DNA from: an uncultured Roseicyclus sp.
Lineage (GTDB): Bacteria > Pseudomonadota > Alphaproteobacteria > Rhodobacterales > Rhodobacteraceae
NCBI GenBank assembly: GCA_947494975.1
Contig: CANLXA010000004.1
Location: 124,001 to 188,000 of the forward strand
Direction of reading: 5' to 3'
Length of the DNA: 64,000 bases
Part shown: piece by piece, positions 9,122 through 17,417 of the stretch
How the letters are laid out: every line of letters begins with the position of its first letter
How positions within the stretch are numbered: position 1 is the stretch's first letter
Program-made: the position numbers and the translations under genes
The notes under the pieces: model-generated
What the model was told of the DNA's origin: nothing
The model's database searches: none
Seen by the model: the letters and a program-made list of their open reading frames with translations, nothing else

Positions 9122-10112
9122 AGATCACCTCCAACGATTCCTTCACGACTGCGTTGCTTCCGCGCATGTCGGTATCTGTGGCAGGTTCCAGAACCACACC
9201 AGCGCCGGTATCGGACCCGTCAAACAGCGCGAGCAATTCATCTTGTGTCAGTGCGGCAGGCCGCATGGGCGGGGCGACGGCGACGTTGTCGCCCAGGGCC
9301 GCAAACAAGCCGCCCCACTGGCTCTCGCCGGTGCCGACAATCTGGTAATTCGCGGATTTCTTGCGCAGATCGTCGTCTTGCGGGATCGACGCGAGGACAG
9401 GGATATCGACGGATTTCGCAAAGGCCTGTGCCTCGCCCGAGCCATCGTCCTTGTTGATGACAAGCCCGGCGACGCCGACATTGCCGCCCATCTTGCGGAA
9501 ATACTCGACGGCGGAGCAGACGTTGTTGGCGACGTAGAGCGACTGAAGATCATTGGAGGCGACCAGGATCACCTTCTGCGCCATGTCACGGGCGATCGGC
9601 AGGCCGAAGCCGCCACACACAACATCCCCCAGAAAATCAAGCAGGACGTAGTCGAAGTCCCAATCGTGGAAGCCGAGTTTCTCTAGTAACTCGAAGCCGT
9701 GAATAATGCCCCGACCTCCACAACCGCGACCCACTTCAGGGCCACCAAGCTCCATGGCGAAAACGCCACCGCGCTTGAAGCAGACATCACCGATTTTTAC
9801 CTCTTCTCCAGCGAGCTTCTTCTGGGTCGAGGTCTCGATAATGGTAGGGCAAGCCTTGCCCCCGAATAATAGCGAAGTTGTGTCCGACTTGGGGTCACAT
9901 CCGATCAAAAGTACGCGCTTGCCCTGTTCCGCCATCATGTGGCTGAGATTGGCCAGCGTGAAAGATTTGCCGATGCCGCCCTTGCCGTAAATCGCGATGA
10001 TCTGGGTCTTCTTGGTCGGCTCGCCCTGAGGCACTTCCAAGGTGGGTTCGGCGGCTTCGTCGCGCAGCGCGGCGTCGTAATCCCGCAGGTTCGGGGGCGT
10101 GTCGAGGCTCAT
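9108..10112 (-). CDS. bchX: Chlorophyllide a reductase iron protein subunit X
   Basis: BchX is the NifH-like ATPase that passes electrons to BchYZ. The product of 334 residues has the P-loop GKGGIGKS at about residues 43-50 and two glycine-flanked cysteines (GRGCGGRG and DVVCGGFG) that would hold the inter-subunit 4Fe-4S cluster. The start is taken as the ATG at 10112, which overlaps the bchC stop as ATGA and gives the family-like N-terminus [20 protein letters not shown]; an in-frame ATG 36 bp upstream lies inside bchC. Its 3' end overlaps the small downstream gene by 14 bp. Confidence 0.95.
   Translation of the reverse strand: MSLDTPPNLRDYDAALRDEAAEPTLEVPQGEPTKKTQIIAIYGKGGIGKSFTLANLSHMMAEQGKRVLLIGCDPKSDTTSLLFGGKACPTIIETSTQKKLAGEEVKIGDVCFKRGGVFAMELGGPEVGRGCGGRGIIHGFELLEKLGFHDWDFDYVLLDFLGDVVCGGFGLPIARDMAQKVILVASNDLQSLYVANNVCSAVEYFRKMGGNVGVAGLVINKDDGSGEAQAFAKSVDIPVLASIPQDDDLRKKSANYQIVGTGESQWGGLFAALGDNVAVAPPMRPAALTQDELLALFDGSDTGAGVVLEPATDTDMRGSNAVVKESLEVIYDDS
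9123..9132 (-). promoter_or_regulatory. Perfect 10-nt Shine-Dalgarno for the small bchX-bchY gene
   Basis: On the minus strand the sequence reads GGAGGTGATC, fully complementary to the conserved 16S rRNA 3' tail (GATCACCTCC). The GGAGG core ends six bases before the ATG at 9121. It lies inside the last codons of bchX. Confidence 0.8.
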
Positions 10113-11050
10113 GCAGCGGTCTCCCAGTTCAGGATCATCTTCAGGCACGCGGCATCTTCGAACGCGGTCCGATATGCCTCGGCCGCTTGGTCCGCCGGGC
10201 GGGTATGGGTAATCAGGCCATCAAGGCTCAGGGCGCCGTGGTCGATCAGGTCGCGGGTCGCCACAAGGTCATCCCGGGTCCATTCGGCGGCAATGCGCAG
10301 GCGCGCCTCGCGCATGAAGGCGGGCGGGAAGGCGAAGGACAGCGGCTCCGGATAGAACCCCGCCAGGACAATCTCACCACCCTTGGCCAGACGCCCGATC
10401 AGGGTATTGAGAAGGTCGGACTGGCCACTTGCATCATAGATACAGCCATAGTCGCGACGCTCATCCGCATCGGGGTGAACAACCTCGTATCCCTCGGCGC
10501 CTTTGGCGCGATCAGCATCGATCTCCCAGACGGTGGGGGCTTTGCCGCCCGCCGCCAGGGTAAGCCGCGCCAGAAGACGGCCAAAGACACCATGGCCGAC
10601 GATCAGATCCGGCAGACATTTGTCGAGCCCGGCCATGGCATGACGCGCCGTTGCCGCAAGCGCCAGAAGAGCGCCTTCAGCCTTCAGGGCAGCGTCGATT
10701 TTCACCACCCGGTCAGCGGATGTCACAAGGCGGTTGGATGCACCTCCAAAGAGACCCTTCACATCGCCATAACAATTCGCGCCCGGCACGAACACGCGGT
10801 CACCCGGCTTGAAACCGGTGCCAACGGGGGCATCGACCACCTCGCCCGCGGCCTCATATCCCGGCACCAGCGGATATCCCATCCCCGGAAAGGGCGGCAT
10901 GTCACCGGACCAGAAGAGCTTCTCCGTACCGGTGGAAATCCCGGAATAATGAATGTCGATCACCAGATCCGTGTCACCTGGATCGCTGAGCGCGACGCGT
11001 CCGAGAGACAACGTCCGGGGCGCTTCCAATATGACAGCCGTGCTATGCAA
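10109..11050 (-). CDS. bchC: Bacteriochlorophyllide a dehydrogenase
   Basis: BchC oxidises the 3-hydroxyethyl group of the bacteriochlorin macrocycle to the 3-acetyl group of bacteriochlorophyll a. The sequence shows the medium-chain dehydrogenase pattern: [15 protein letters not shown] and [14 protein letters not shown] near the N-terminus, then a nucleotide-binding half ([13 protein letters not shown]). The TTG at 11050 is preferred because AGGGAG lies about nine bases upstream and the protein then starts at the family-like [10 protein letters not shown]. An in-frame GTG at 11077 lacks a Shine-Dalgarno. Two PpsR/CrtJ-type palindromes lie upstream. The stop overlaps the bchX ATG. Confidence 0.92.
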   Translation of the reverse strand: MHSTAVILEAPRTLSLGRVALSDPGDTDLVIDIHYSGISTGTEKLFWSGDMPPFPGMGYPLVPGYEAAGEVVDAPVGTGFKPGDRVFVPGANCYGDVKGLFGGASNRLVTSADRVVKIDAALKAEGALLALAATARHAMAGLDKCLPDLIVGHGVFGRLLARLTLAAGGKAPTVWEIDADRAKGAEGYEVVHPDADERRDYGCIYDASGQSDLLNTLIGRLAKGGEIVLAGFYPEPLSFAFPPAFMREARLRIAAEWTRDDLVATRDLIDHGALSLDGLITHTRPADQAAEAYRTAFEDAACLKMILNWETAA

Positions 11051-11132
11051 ACTGGCCAACTCCCTCTCGGCGAACACTGCCGCGGCGGAGCTGGATTATC
11101 GAGAATCCCCGGCTGCGCGGCAGCATCTTGAG

Positions 11133-11150
11133 TGTCAGTCTAACCTGACA
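11133..11150. promoter_or_regulatory. PpsR/CrtJ-type operator 1 upstream of bchC
   Basis: The sequence is TGT, 12 bases, ACA, and the inner bases extend the dyad (TGTCAG...CTGACA). PpsR/CrtJ represses photosynthesis genes aerobically through TGT-N12-ACA palindromes. A second copy follows 8 bp away, the same arrangement described for the bchC promoter of Rhodobacter capsulatus. Confidence 0.8.
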
Positions 11151-11158
11151 CTTTCACA

Positions 11159-11176
11159 TGTCAATTATAATAGACA
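11159..11176. promoter_or_regulatory. PpsR/CrtJ-type operator 2 upstream of bchC
   Basis: A second TGT-N12-ACA palindrome with an AT-rich centre (TTATAATA) that could overlap the bchC -10 region. The spacing of 8 bp from operator 1 suits cooperative binding of two repressor dimers. It lies between the crtF stop and the bchC start, so bchC can be transcribed from its own promoter as well as by read-through from crtEF. Confidence 0.8.
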
Positions 11177-11202
11177 TTGTGAATGAAACGTCTGTCAGGC
11201 GA

Positions 11203-12342
11203 TTACGCCTTGTTTCCAAGGACCAGCCCGGTGACGAACGGGCGGCTTGTTTTCACGCTCTTCGTCTGGGTGAACCCAACGGCATCCAGATGGGCGCGAA
11301 TCTCATCTGCGCTGCGCGCCCGTCCAGTTTGCATCGCCATGCAATAGATCCCGAAATAGGCGTCTCCGGGCCGGGTGGGCGTCGTGCCACCAGACATCGG
11401 CTCCGCTACGATTACCCGCCCGCCATCCGGCAGGGCCGCGTGCACCTTGGCCAGAAGCATGCGTATCGTTTCATCCGAATGGTCGTAGAGGACCCGCACC
11501 AGGCTGATCACATCGGCCCCGCGCGGCAGGGGATCGGTTCGAAATGATCCACCGGTGATCTGGCTTCGGGCGGTCAGGCCTTCGCGATCGAACCGCGCGG
11601 CGGCGAGCACGACAACTTCCGGCAGGTCGAACAGGTGCAGATAGAGGTTGCGATAAGCCGCGCCGGTCGCCGCAAGAAACACGCCTGTCCCACCGCCGAT
11701 ATCAAGCAACGTTTTGGCATCGCTCAGATCCAGATGAGCCAGCGCCTCCTCGGCCACAAGCGTTTGACTATCCGCCATGAGGTCGGAATAGGCCGCGGCC
11801 ACATCCGGATCGACGCCCCCTTGTGCACCGAAGACATAGGGCCAGAACCCGGCAAGCTCGGTGTTTGACCCGTCCCGGAAAAACGCGACGGGATCCGAAA
11901 GATCGCGGTAGAGCACATCGTGGTGGCGGATCATTTGCATGACCCCCGGAATGCCCGGCAAGGCCGCACCCAAGCGCCCCAAGGCGTAACGCCCATCGCG
12001 TCGCCGCACCATCAGGCCCAGCGCACTGGCGCCCTGGGCTAGCACCCGCATCCGCGCCTCGGGAATTCCAGTCAGACGGGCAAGCTCGCCAAGGTCACGG
12101 GGCCGGTGCGCCAGATGGTCGGGCAGATCCAGCGCGACAAACGCCATCAGGATCTGGCTGTGCACAAACCCGGCGACCAGATCGAACAATGCTTCGCCGT
12201 CTTTGCGGGCAATCTGGGCTGCGAGAGGCAGGCGCGCCGCGCGTTTCTGGAAGGCGCGCGACCGAACCAGCGCGGTGCGCCAGGCGTAGAGCCGGTCGCG
12301 CAGCGGAACGCGGTCGGGGGCCTGCCGATCCGCCAGCGCCAT
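11203..12342 (-). CDS. crtF: Demethylspheroidene O-methyltransferase
   Basis: CrtF methylates the 1-hydroxy group of demethylspheroidene with S-adenosylmethionine in the spheroidene pathway. The protein of 379 residues has an N-terminal helical dimerisation region and a C-terminal Rossmann methyltransferase domain with the SAM motif LLDIGGGTGVFLAA near residue 214. It ends VTGLVLGNKA. The ATG at 12342 lies two bases after the crtE stop, so the two are co-transcribed. The first 25 or so residues are strongly basic. Confidence 0.94.
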   Translation of the reverse strand: MALADRQAPDRVPLRDRLYAWRTALVRSRAFQKRAARLPLAAQIARKDGEALFDLVAGFVHSQILMAFVALDLPDHLAHRPRDLGELARLTGIPEARMRVLAQGASALGLMVRRRDGRYALGRLGAALPGIPGVMQMIRHHDVLYRDLSDPVAFFRDGSNTELAGFWPYVFGAQGGVDPDVAAAYSDLMADSQTLVAEEALAHLDLSDAKTLLDIGGGTGVFLAATGAAYRNLYLHLFDLPEVVVLAAARFDREGLTARSQITGGSFRTDPLPRGADVISLVRVLYDHSDETIRMLLAKVHAALPDGGRVIVAEPMSGGTTPTRPGDAYFGIYCMAMQTGRARSADEIRAHLDAVGFTQTKSVKTSRPFVTGLVLGNKA

Positions 12343-12344
12343 GC

Positions 12345-13217
12345 CTATTCGGCCGCCTGGATGGTTGGGAGAACAGGCATCAGCCGTTCGGCTGTCTTCC
12401 GCACCATCTCGGCCAGCATCGCTTCACCGGGGCAGGATGGAATGGAGGAAATCGCGCCGGACAGGATATCTTCCAGCCGTTTGATCGCCCCGCGTACACC
12501 GAGTTCGGACACAGCATTGGGCCGACCATTGATTTCGTCCTGGTGAGCGGGTTTGCCCAGCACGCTTTCATCATAAAGCGCGTCGCGCAGATCATCGGCG
12601 ACCTGGAAAGCCTCACCGATGCGCGCGCCAAGCTCCGTCCAGGGTGCGGGATCGTGGCCCGCGGCAGCGGCACCCATGCGTGTCGCCGCCGTGAACAACG
12701 CGCCGGTCTTGGCACGGTGGTAAGCCGACAGATCGATCTTTTCTTCGCTCTCCCAACCCTGCCCCGCGCAAATGCCACCGGGCATGCCGGTCGACTGGCC
12801 AAGCACACGGATAAGCTCAATCGCCCGCTTCGGGTCGCGATCGGCCACGCGGGCCAGCGTTTCAAATGACGCGATGATCAGCGAGTCGCCGGTCAGAAGC
12901 GCAAGCGCTTCGCCATATGCCTTGTGGACGGACGGCTTGCCCCTGCGGGTATCCGCATTGTCAAAACACGGCATGTCGTCATGGACGAGACTGGCGCAAT
13001 GAATCAACTCGATCGAGGTTGCGGCCGCATCGGCGATGTCGGGTTGATCATCGCCACAGGCCAGTGCAACCGACAGGCAGATCGTCGGCCTGATCCGCGC
13101 GCCGCCGGGATTGACAGCATAGTCAAGCGCACTCGCCAACTTGGGCGGCGCATCGGCACCCTGCCCCTCCGCAATCGCGGCGATCATCGCCCGTTCGATA
13201 CGAGACTTCAGGGGCAT
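12345..13217 (-). CDS. crtE: Geranylgeranyl diphosphate synthase
   Basis: CrtE makes the C20 prenyl diphosphate used for phytoene and for the bacteriochlorophyll tail. The product of 290 residues carries the first aspartate-rich motif DDMPCFDNAD with an adjacent RRGKP, and the second motif DDLRD. The ATG at 13217 is chosen because GGAGG sits eight bases upstream; an in-frame TTG at 13235 would add six residues and overlap that Shine-Dalgarno. It is the first gene of the minus-strand superoperon and faces crtD across a 113-bp spacer with two PpsR-type sites. Confidence 0.94.
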   Translation of the reverse strand: MPLKSRIERAMIAAIAEGQGADAPPKLASALDYAVNPGGARIRPTICLSVALACGDDQPDIADAAATSIELIHCASLVHDDMPCFDNADTRRGKPSVHKAYGEALALLTGDSLIIASFETLARVADRDPKRAIELIRVLGQSTGMPGGICAGQGWESEEKIDLSAYHRAKTGALFTAATRMGAAAAGHDPAPWTELGARIGEAFQVADDLRDALYDESVLGKPAHQDEINGRPNAVSELGVRGAIKRLEDILSGAISSIPSCPGEAMLAEMVRKTAERLMPVLPTIQAAE

Positions 13218-13265
13218 GTGCGGCACCTCCGCCAAAGATTCGGTCCAGCAGCTGGACGTGCAGTA

Positions 13266-13283
13266 TGTAAATCAGACTGGACA
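13266..13283. promoter_or_regulatory. PpsR/CrtJ-type operator 1 in the crtE-crtD spacer
   Basis: TGT, 12 bases (13269-13280), ACA. It is placed about 50 bp upstream of the crtE start and about 50 bp upstream of crtD, so one site could repress both divergent promoters. Confidence 0.75.
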
Positions 13284-13296
13284 TATATCGGAATGC

Positions 13297-13314
13297 TGTC
13301 AACATAAGCTGACA
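13297..13314. promoter_or_regulatory. PpsR/CrtJ-type operator 2 in the crtE-crtD spacer
   Basis: A second TGT-N12-ACA site with arms TGTCA and TGACA. It starts 31 bp after the first, about three helical turns, so both would be on the same DNA face. It is close to the crtD start and could overlap its promoter. Confidence 0.75.
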
Positions 13315-13318
13315 CATT

Positions 13319-13322
13319 GGAG
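13319..13322 (+). promoter_or_regulatory. Shine-Dalgarno pointing to a CTG start for crtD
   Basis: GGAG at 13319-13322 lies eight bases before a CTG at 13331 that is in frame with crtD. An in-frame TGA at 13310-13312 limits how far upstream translation can begin, and no ATG, GTG or TTG occurs between that stop and the Rossmann motif. Confidence 0.5.
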
Positions 13323-13330
13323 ATCGTCCG

Positions 13331-14896
13331 CTGACCCAAAAGCAGGCCCGTGTCATTGTTGTTGGTGCCGGTATCGGCGGGCTTTCGGCTGCGTTGCGGC
13401 TGGCGGCACAGGGCTGCGCTGTCAGCGTGATCGAGATGGCAGATGGGCCGGGTGGCAAGATGCGTACGGCGCCTTCGGTCGCCGGACCGGTTGATATCGG
13501 ACCGACCGTATTGACGATGCGGCCCGTTTTTGAGGACCTGTTCGCCGATCTCGGCGAGTGCCTGACGGATCACGTCACGCTGCAGCGCGATCCGATCCTG
13601 GCGCGCCATTGGTGGCGGGATGGATCGAGCCTCGATCTCCACGACGATGTGGCTGCCAGCGCCGACGCGATCCAATCCTTTGCAGGCAGCCGCGCGCGGC
13701 GGGACTTTCTAAAGTTTTCTGATTCCGCAAAGCGTTTGTTCGAGGCCTTCGACGAGCCGATCATGCAATCCGAAAAGCCGGAATTAGGCGGGCTGACCGC
13801 CCACGTTTTGCGCAATCCGGGGCTGATCCCTGCCATGGCGCCGGGCCTGACGCTGTCGCAAAATCTGAAGCTGCGTTTCAAAGACGCGCGATTGCAGCAG
13901 CTCTTCGGGCGCTACGCGACCTATGTCGGTGGCTCTCCTTACGCCAGCCCCGCCGTGTTGGGGCTGATCTGGCATTCCGAGGCGCAGGGCGTCTGGTCGG
14001 TGGAGGGCGGCATGCATGCCCTTGCCGCTGCGATGCACGACCTGGCCGTCGCGAAGGGTGTCGCGTTCGCGTTTGGTCAACGGGTCAACCGGATTACGTG
14101 CCAGGGCGACCAGGTCAGTGGGATCGAACTGGCGGATGGGAGACAATATGCGGCCGATATTGTCGTGTTCAACGGAGATCCCAAGGCGCTCCGAACCGGG
14201 CGCCTGGGAGATGACGTTGCAGCCTCCATCCCCAAATCGGGCACCGAACCTCGCAGCCTGTCGGCCTTTGTTTGGGGGTTTGCGGCGGAGCCGGGCGGCG
14301 TGGATCTCGCTCATCACAATGTCTTTTTCTGCTGCGACCCCGAGGTGGAATTCGGCGACTTGGCCAAGGGTCGTATGCCACGCGACGCAACCCTGTATGT
14401 CTGCGCGCAGGACCGTGGCGCCGGTCGGCCCAATGGTCCCGAGCGGTTCGAGATCATCATGAATGGCCCGCCCGGCCATCAGACGACCGATGAGGAGAGA
14501 GAAACATGTCGAACACGCACGTTCGAGACGCTTCAGATGATGGGTTTGACCTTCTCTCCGACACCTCCGATCAGCGCATTGACCACACCACTGGACTTCG
14601 ACCGGGCCTTTCCCGCATCGGACGGTTCCCTTTACGGGAGGAGCCCGCACGGAATGGCGGCGACGTTCCAGAGACCGACGGCGCGAACGGCGATCCCGGG
14701 CCTCTATCTGACGGGCGGCGGAGCCCATCCGGGGGCGGGCGCCCCGATGGCCTGCCTCTCCGGCAAGCACGCGGCCGCGGCGATCATGCGCGACCTTGCT
14801 TCGACATCGATGTTCCGCCGGACGGTTACGCCTGGTGGTATGTCGACGGGATCAGCGACGATGGCGACCGCGCCATCTCCATCATCGGCTTCATAG
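13331..14896 (+). CDS. crtD: Carotenoid 3,4-desaturase (1-hydroxycarotenoid desaturase)
   Basis: CrtD introduces the 3,4 double bond in hydroxyneurosporene-type carotenoids. The N-terminal FAD motif VIVVGAGIGGLSAALRLAA, the KMRTAPSV segment and the C-terminal GGGAHPGAGAPMACLSGKHA are those of phytoene-desaturase-like oxidoreductases. The first in-frame ATG (13394) lies after the dinucleotide-binding motif, so I place the start at CTG 13331, preceded by GGAG. That gives 521 residues, near the family length. The 3' end overlaps the conserved part of crtC in another frame. Bases 14509-14530 duplicate a stretch of the dxs leader. Confidence 0.9.
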   Translation: MTQKQARVIVVGAGIGGLSAALRLAAQGCAVSVIEMADGPGGKMRTAPSVAGPVDIGPTVLTMRPVFEDLFADLGECLTDHVTLQRDPILARHWWRDGSSLDLHDDVAASADAIQSFAGSRARRDFLKFSDSAKRLFEAFDEPIMQSEKPELGGLTAHVLRNPGLIPAMAPGLTLSQNLKLRFKDARLQQLFGRYATYVGGSPYASPAVLGLIWHSEAQGVWSVEGGMHALAAAMHDLAVAKGVAFAFGQRVNRITCQGDQVSGIELADGRQYAADIVVFNGDPKALRTGRLGDDVAASIPKSGTEPRSLSAFVWGFAAEPGGVDLAHHNVFFCCDPEVEFGDLAKGRMPRDATLYVCAQDRGAGRPNGPERFEIIMNGPPGHQTTDEERETCRTRTFETLQMMGLTFSPTPPISALTTPLDFDRAFPASDGSLYGRSPHGMAATFQRPTARTAIPGLYLTGGGAHPGAGAPMACLSGKHAAAAIMRDLASTSMFRRTVTPGGMSTGSATMATAPSPSSAS

Positions 14897-15720
14897 GGTC
14901 GGTTTTCAGCCCATGGTACCGATGGTCGGGGCGCAAAAACCCCGCAAATCATTGCTGCCTGAACGTAGTGACGTATGGGCGCGGCGGGCGGTGGACGATG
15001 ACGGATCGGGGGGAGGCAGCCTTGGGCCTGTCCCGGGACCGGTTACAGATCGGGCCCAGCGCGATGGTCTGGAAGGGCGACCGGCTGGAGGTGCAGATCG
15101 ACGAGATATCAACACCGCATGCCCAAAAGGTCACCGGGACGGTGACGATCCACCCCTCGGCCCTGACCGATCAGGAACTGCCGCTGACCGACGATGGCGC
15201 CCATGTCTGGCGCCCTTTCGCCCCGACCGCGCGCATCGACGTCGATCTGAACCGGCCCGGCTGGACATGGACCGGCCACGGCTATTTCGATGCGAATTTC
15301 GGAACCCGCGCCTTGGAGGCGGATTTCAACTATTGGACGTGGGGACGGTTTCCGCTGGCCGAGGGGTCGGCCTGCTTTTACGATCTTGAGCGCCGGGATG
15401 GATCCACCATGGCGACAGGCATGGGGTTCGCGGCCGATGGAACGCCCTATTCGATAAATCTGCCCCCGAAACAGAGACTAAGTCGCCCGTTCTGGATGGT
15501 TCGGCGGGACACGCGCGCAGACGCCGATTTCCGGCCCCATCAGGTCAAGGCAATGCTGGATGCGCCGTTTTACAACCGCTCTGCCATCAAGACGAAGATC
15601 AATGGTGAGGAGACAGTGGGTGTCCACGAAGCGCTGGATCTCAACCGGTTTCGCGGGCCTTGGCTCATGCCGATGCTGGCCGTTCGCGTCCCCCGGCGGA
15701 GACGTTGGCCCGGCGCCTAA
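14752..15720 (+). CDS. crtC: Carotenoid 1,2-hydratase (hydroxyneurosporene synthase); start uncertain
   Basis: CrtC adds water to the terminal double bond of neurosporene-type carotenoids. The family match begins around CFDIDVPPDGYAWWYVDG (from about 14797) and continues through GFIGSVFSPWYRWSG, YFDANFGTRALE and LDAPFYNRSAI to VRVPRRRRW. No ATG, GTG or TTG lies in this frame between 14506 and about 14967. The ATG at 14506 has a good GGAG eight bases upstream but would make a 404-residue protein overlapping crtD by 391 bp with an N-terminus of no family resemblance. I give CTG 14752 as the shortest start that keeps the conserved region. Confidence 0.85.
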   Translation: MPLRQARGRGDHARPCFDIDVPPDGYAWWYVDGISDDGDRAISIIGFIGSVFSPWYRWSGRKNPANHCCLNVVTYGRGGRWTMTDRGEAALGLSRDRLQIGPSAMVWKGDRLEVQIDEISTPHAQKVTGTVTIHPSALTDQELPLTDDGAHVWRPFAPTARIDVDLNRPGWTWTGHGYFDANFGTRALEADFNYWTWGRFPLAEGSACFYDLERRDGSTMATGMGFAADGTPYSINLPPKQRLSRPFWMVRRDTRADADFRPHQVKAMLDAPFYNRSAIKTKINGEETVGVHEALDLNRFRGPWLMPMLAVRVPRRRRWPGA

Positions 15721-15750
15721 CTTGTGGCGCGGCGTGAGGCTGTCCATATA
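15721..15750 (+). promoter_or_regulatory. Candidate RpoH (sigma-32) promoter for hslV
   Basis: CTTGTGG (15721-15727), a 16-bp spacer, then CCATATA (15744-15750) resembles the CTTG / CCATAT-type heat-shock promoter. It lies 25 bp before the hslV ATG, and hslVU is a typical RpoH target. The call rests on a sequence match only. Confidence 0.45.
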
Positions 15751-15774
15751 GGGCTTCAATGAATGGAGGCCCCG

Positions 15775-16332
15775 ATGGCGCAAGACGAATTTCCCGGTTG
15801 GCACGGCACCACGATCATTGGCGTTCGCAAGGGCGGCAAGGTGGTTGTTGCCGGCGACGGACAGGTGAGCCTCGGGCAGACCGTGATCAAAGGCTCGGCC
15901 CGGAAGGTGCGGCGCCTGAACCCCGGCGGATATGACGTGGTCTGCGGCTTTGCCGGATCCACGGCGGATGCCTTTACCCTGCTGGAACGGCTGGAATCAA
16001 AACTGGAAGCCACGCCGGGGCAACTTCAGCGCGCCTCTGTCGAGCTTGCAAAGGATTGGCGCACCGACAAGTACCTGCAGAAGCTGGAGGCGATGCTGAT
16101 CGTGACCGATGGGTCCGAGCTTTACATCATCACCGGTGCGGGCGACGTTCTGGAGCCGGAACACGGCATCGCTGCCATTGGATCGGGCGGAAACTATGCG
16201 CTCGCCGCCGCCCGCGGAATGTTCGATAGCGACAGGGATGCCGAAGCCATCGCGCGGGACGCCATGCAGATCGCGGCGGATATCTGCGTCTACACCAATG
16301 GCAATCTGACGGTGGAAAGCATCAGCGGATGA
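15775..16332 (+). CDS. hslV: ATP-dependent protease subunit HslV
   Basis: HslV is the threonine protease core of the HslUV (ClpQY) complex. The product of 185 residues has a short propeptide ending HG followed by [10 protein letters not shown], so Thr12 would be the catalytic N-terminus after processing. Later segments include GSARKVRRL and [15 protein letters not shown]. The ATG at 15775 has GGAGG five bases upstream; an ATG at 15763 overlaps that Shine-Dalgarno and is less likely. It overlaps the following membrane-protein gene by 4 bp (ATGA), and a heat-shock-like promoter precedes it. Confidence 0.96.
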   Translation: MAQDEFPGWHGTTIIGVRKGGKVVVAGDGQVSLGQTVIKGSARKVRRLNPGGYDVVCGFAGSTADAFTLLERLESKLEATPGQLQRASVELAKDWRTDKYLQKLEAMLIVTDGSELYIITGAGDVLEPEHGIAAIGSGGNYALAAARGMFDSDRDAEAIARDAMQIAADICVYTNGNLTVESISG

Positions 16333-17417
16333 GCGATGTGACCCGCGATGATCTGCGTGCCGCCGTCGGCGCGGGGTTGATGACGGAAGCCCAGGCGGCG
16401 TCCCTGATCAACCTGGCCGAAGAACGTGAAGGTGTGCGGGCCCGGCGGACCGGACTGGACGAACCTTTCGAGCTCTTCAAAGGGTTCAACGAGATCTTCA
16501 TCGTCGTCGGGCTGTCGATCCTGTTTGCCGGTTGGCTCGGCCTTACCGGCCTCACGATTTTCGGCGCCACACAGGGCTTCATTCTTGGCATGGTTCTGTC
16601 CGTTGTCGCCATGATGGCGCTGGTCGGGCTCTCCCGCTACTTCACGTTGACCCGCCGGATGGTGGCTCCGTCGATTGCATTGGTCGTCATGTATGCGGCA
16701 TCGGCGCTCCAATTCGGGCTGTCCTTCTCCGCGATGATGGATTTTCCGTTTCAAACCGCATGGACCGTCGCGTCGGCGATGGGCGGGGTGCTGCTTTGCC
16801 TGCATTACTTTTTCTTCCGGGTGCCCTTCACGGTCGCCCTGATCGCGGTATCGGTTGTTATGACCGCGTTCGGCATCGTCACGATTGGCGGAACCTTCCC
16901 CGATAATACGCAGGACATCTTCCTTTTGTCGGCGGACGGCCCGTTTGCCATCCTGACCATCATTCTTGGCTTGATCGGCCTTGCCATCGCCATGGCCTTC
17001 GACATGTCCGATCCCCACCGGGTGACGCGCCGGGCGGCGTCGGGCTTCTGGCTGCACGTCATCGCGGCGCCGGCCATCGTGAACACGGTTGCGCTGACGC
17101 TGTTCCAAACCCCCGATGCGGGCGCGAAAGTGGCTCTGGTCGTTTTCATCGCGATCATGGCGCTTTTCGCGGTGATCATCGACCGTCGATCCTTCCTCGT
17201 CTCGGGCGTCGGCTATGTTGTCGCGCTCTCCATCTCCGTTGTGGAGGGTGAGGGCGCATTCTTCGTCATCTTGCTGCTTGGGGCGGGCCTTGTCCTGCTT
17301 GGCGCGCAATGGGAGGCGATGCGCGGCGCAATCATGCGTGTCCTTCCCGCCTTTCCCGGAAAATCCAAATTACCGCCCTGGAATGTAATCCCGGCGCAAT
17401 CAGAGGTGTCGCAATGA
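16329..17417 (+). CDS. Multi-span membrane protein between hslV and hslU
   Basis: A protein of 362 residues with a soluble N-terminus of about 50 residues ([20 protein letters not shown] resembles short bihelical domains seen in DUF2157-like proteins), then roughly ten to twelve hydrophobic helices from about residue 55 to 340 and a short polar tail. I cannot assign a function. It overlaps hslV by 4 bp and hslU by 4 bp (both ATGA), so the three form one tightly coupled operon. No catalytic motif is visible. Confidence 0.85.
   Translation: MSDVTRDDLRAAVGAGLMTEAQAASLINLAEEREGVRARRTGLDEPFELFKGFNEIFIVVGLSILFAGWLGLTGLTIFGATQGFILGMVLSVVAMMALVGLSRYFTLTRRMVAPSIALVVMYAASALQFGLSFSAMMDFPFQTAWTVASAMGGVLLCLHYFFFRVPFTVALIAVSVVMTAFGIVTIGGTFPDNTQDIFLLSADGPFAILTIILGLIGLAIAMAFDMSDPHRVTRRAASGFWLHVIAAPAIVNTVALTLFQTPDAGAKVALVVFIAIMALFAVIIDRRSFLVSGVGYVVALSISVVEGEGAFFVILLLGAGLVLLGAQWEAMRGAIMRVLPAFPGKSKLPPWNVIPAQSEVSQ

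Noticed and set aside
14506-14751. ATG 14506 as the crtC start
   Set aside because: Despite a fair Shine-Dalgarno it would overlap crtD by 391 bp and encode residues unlike CrtC. It is kept as a finding but not used for the feature.
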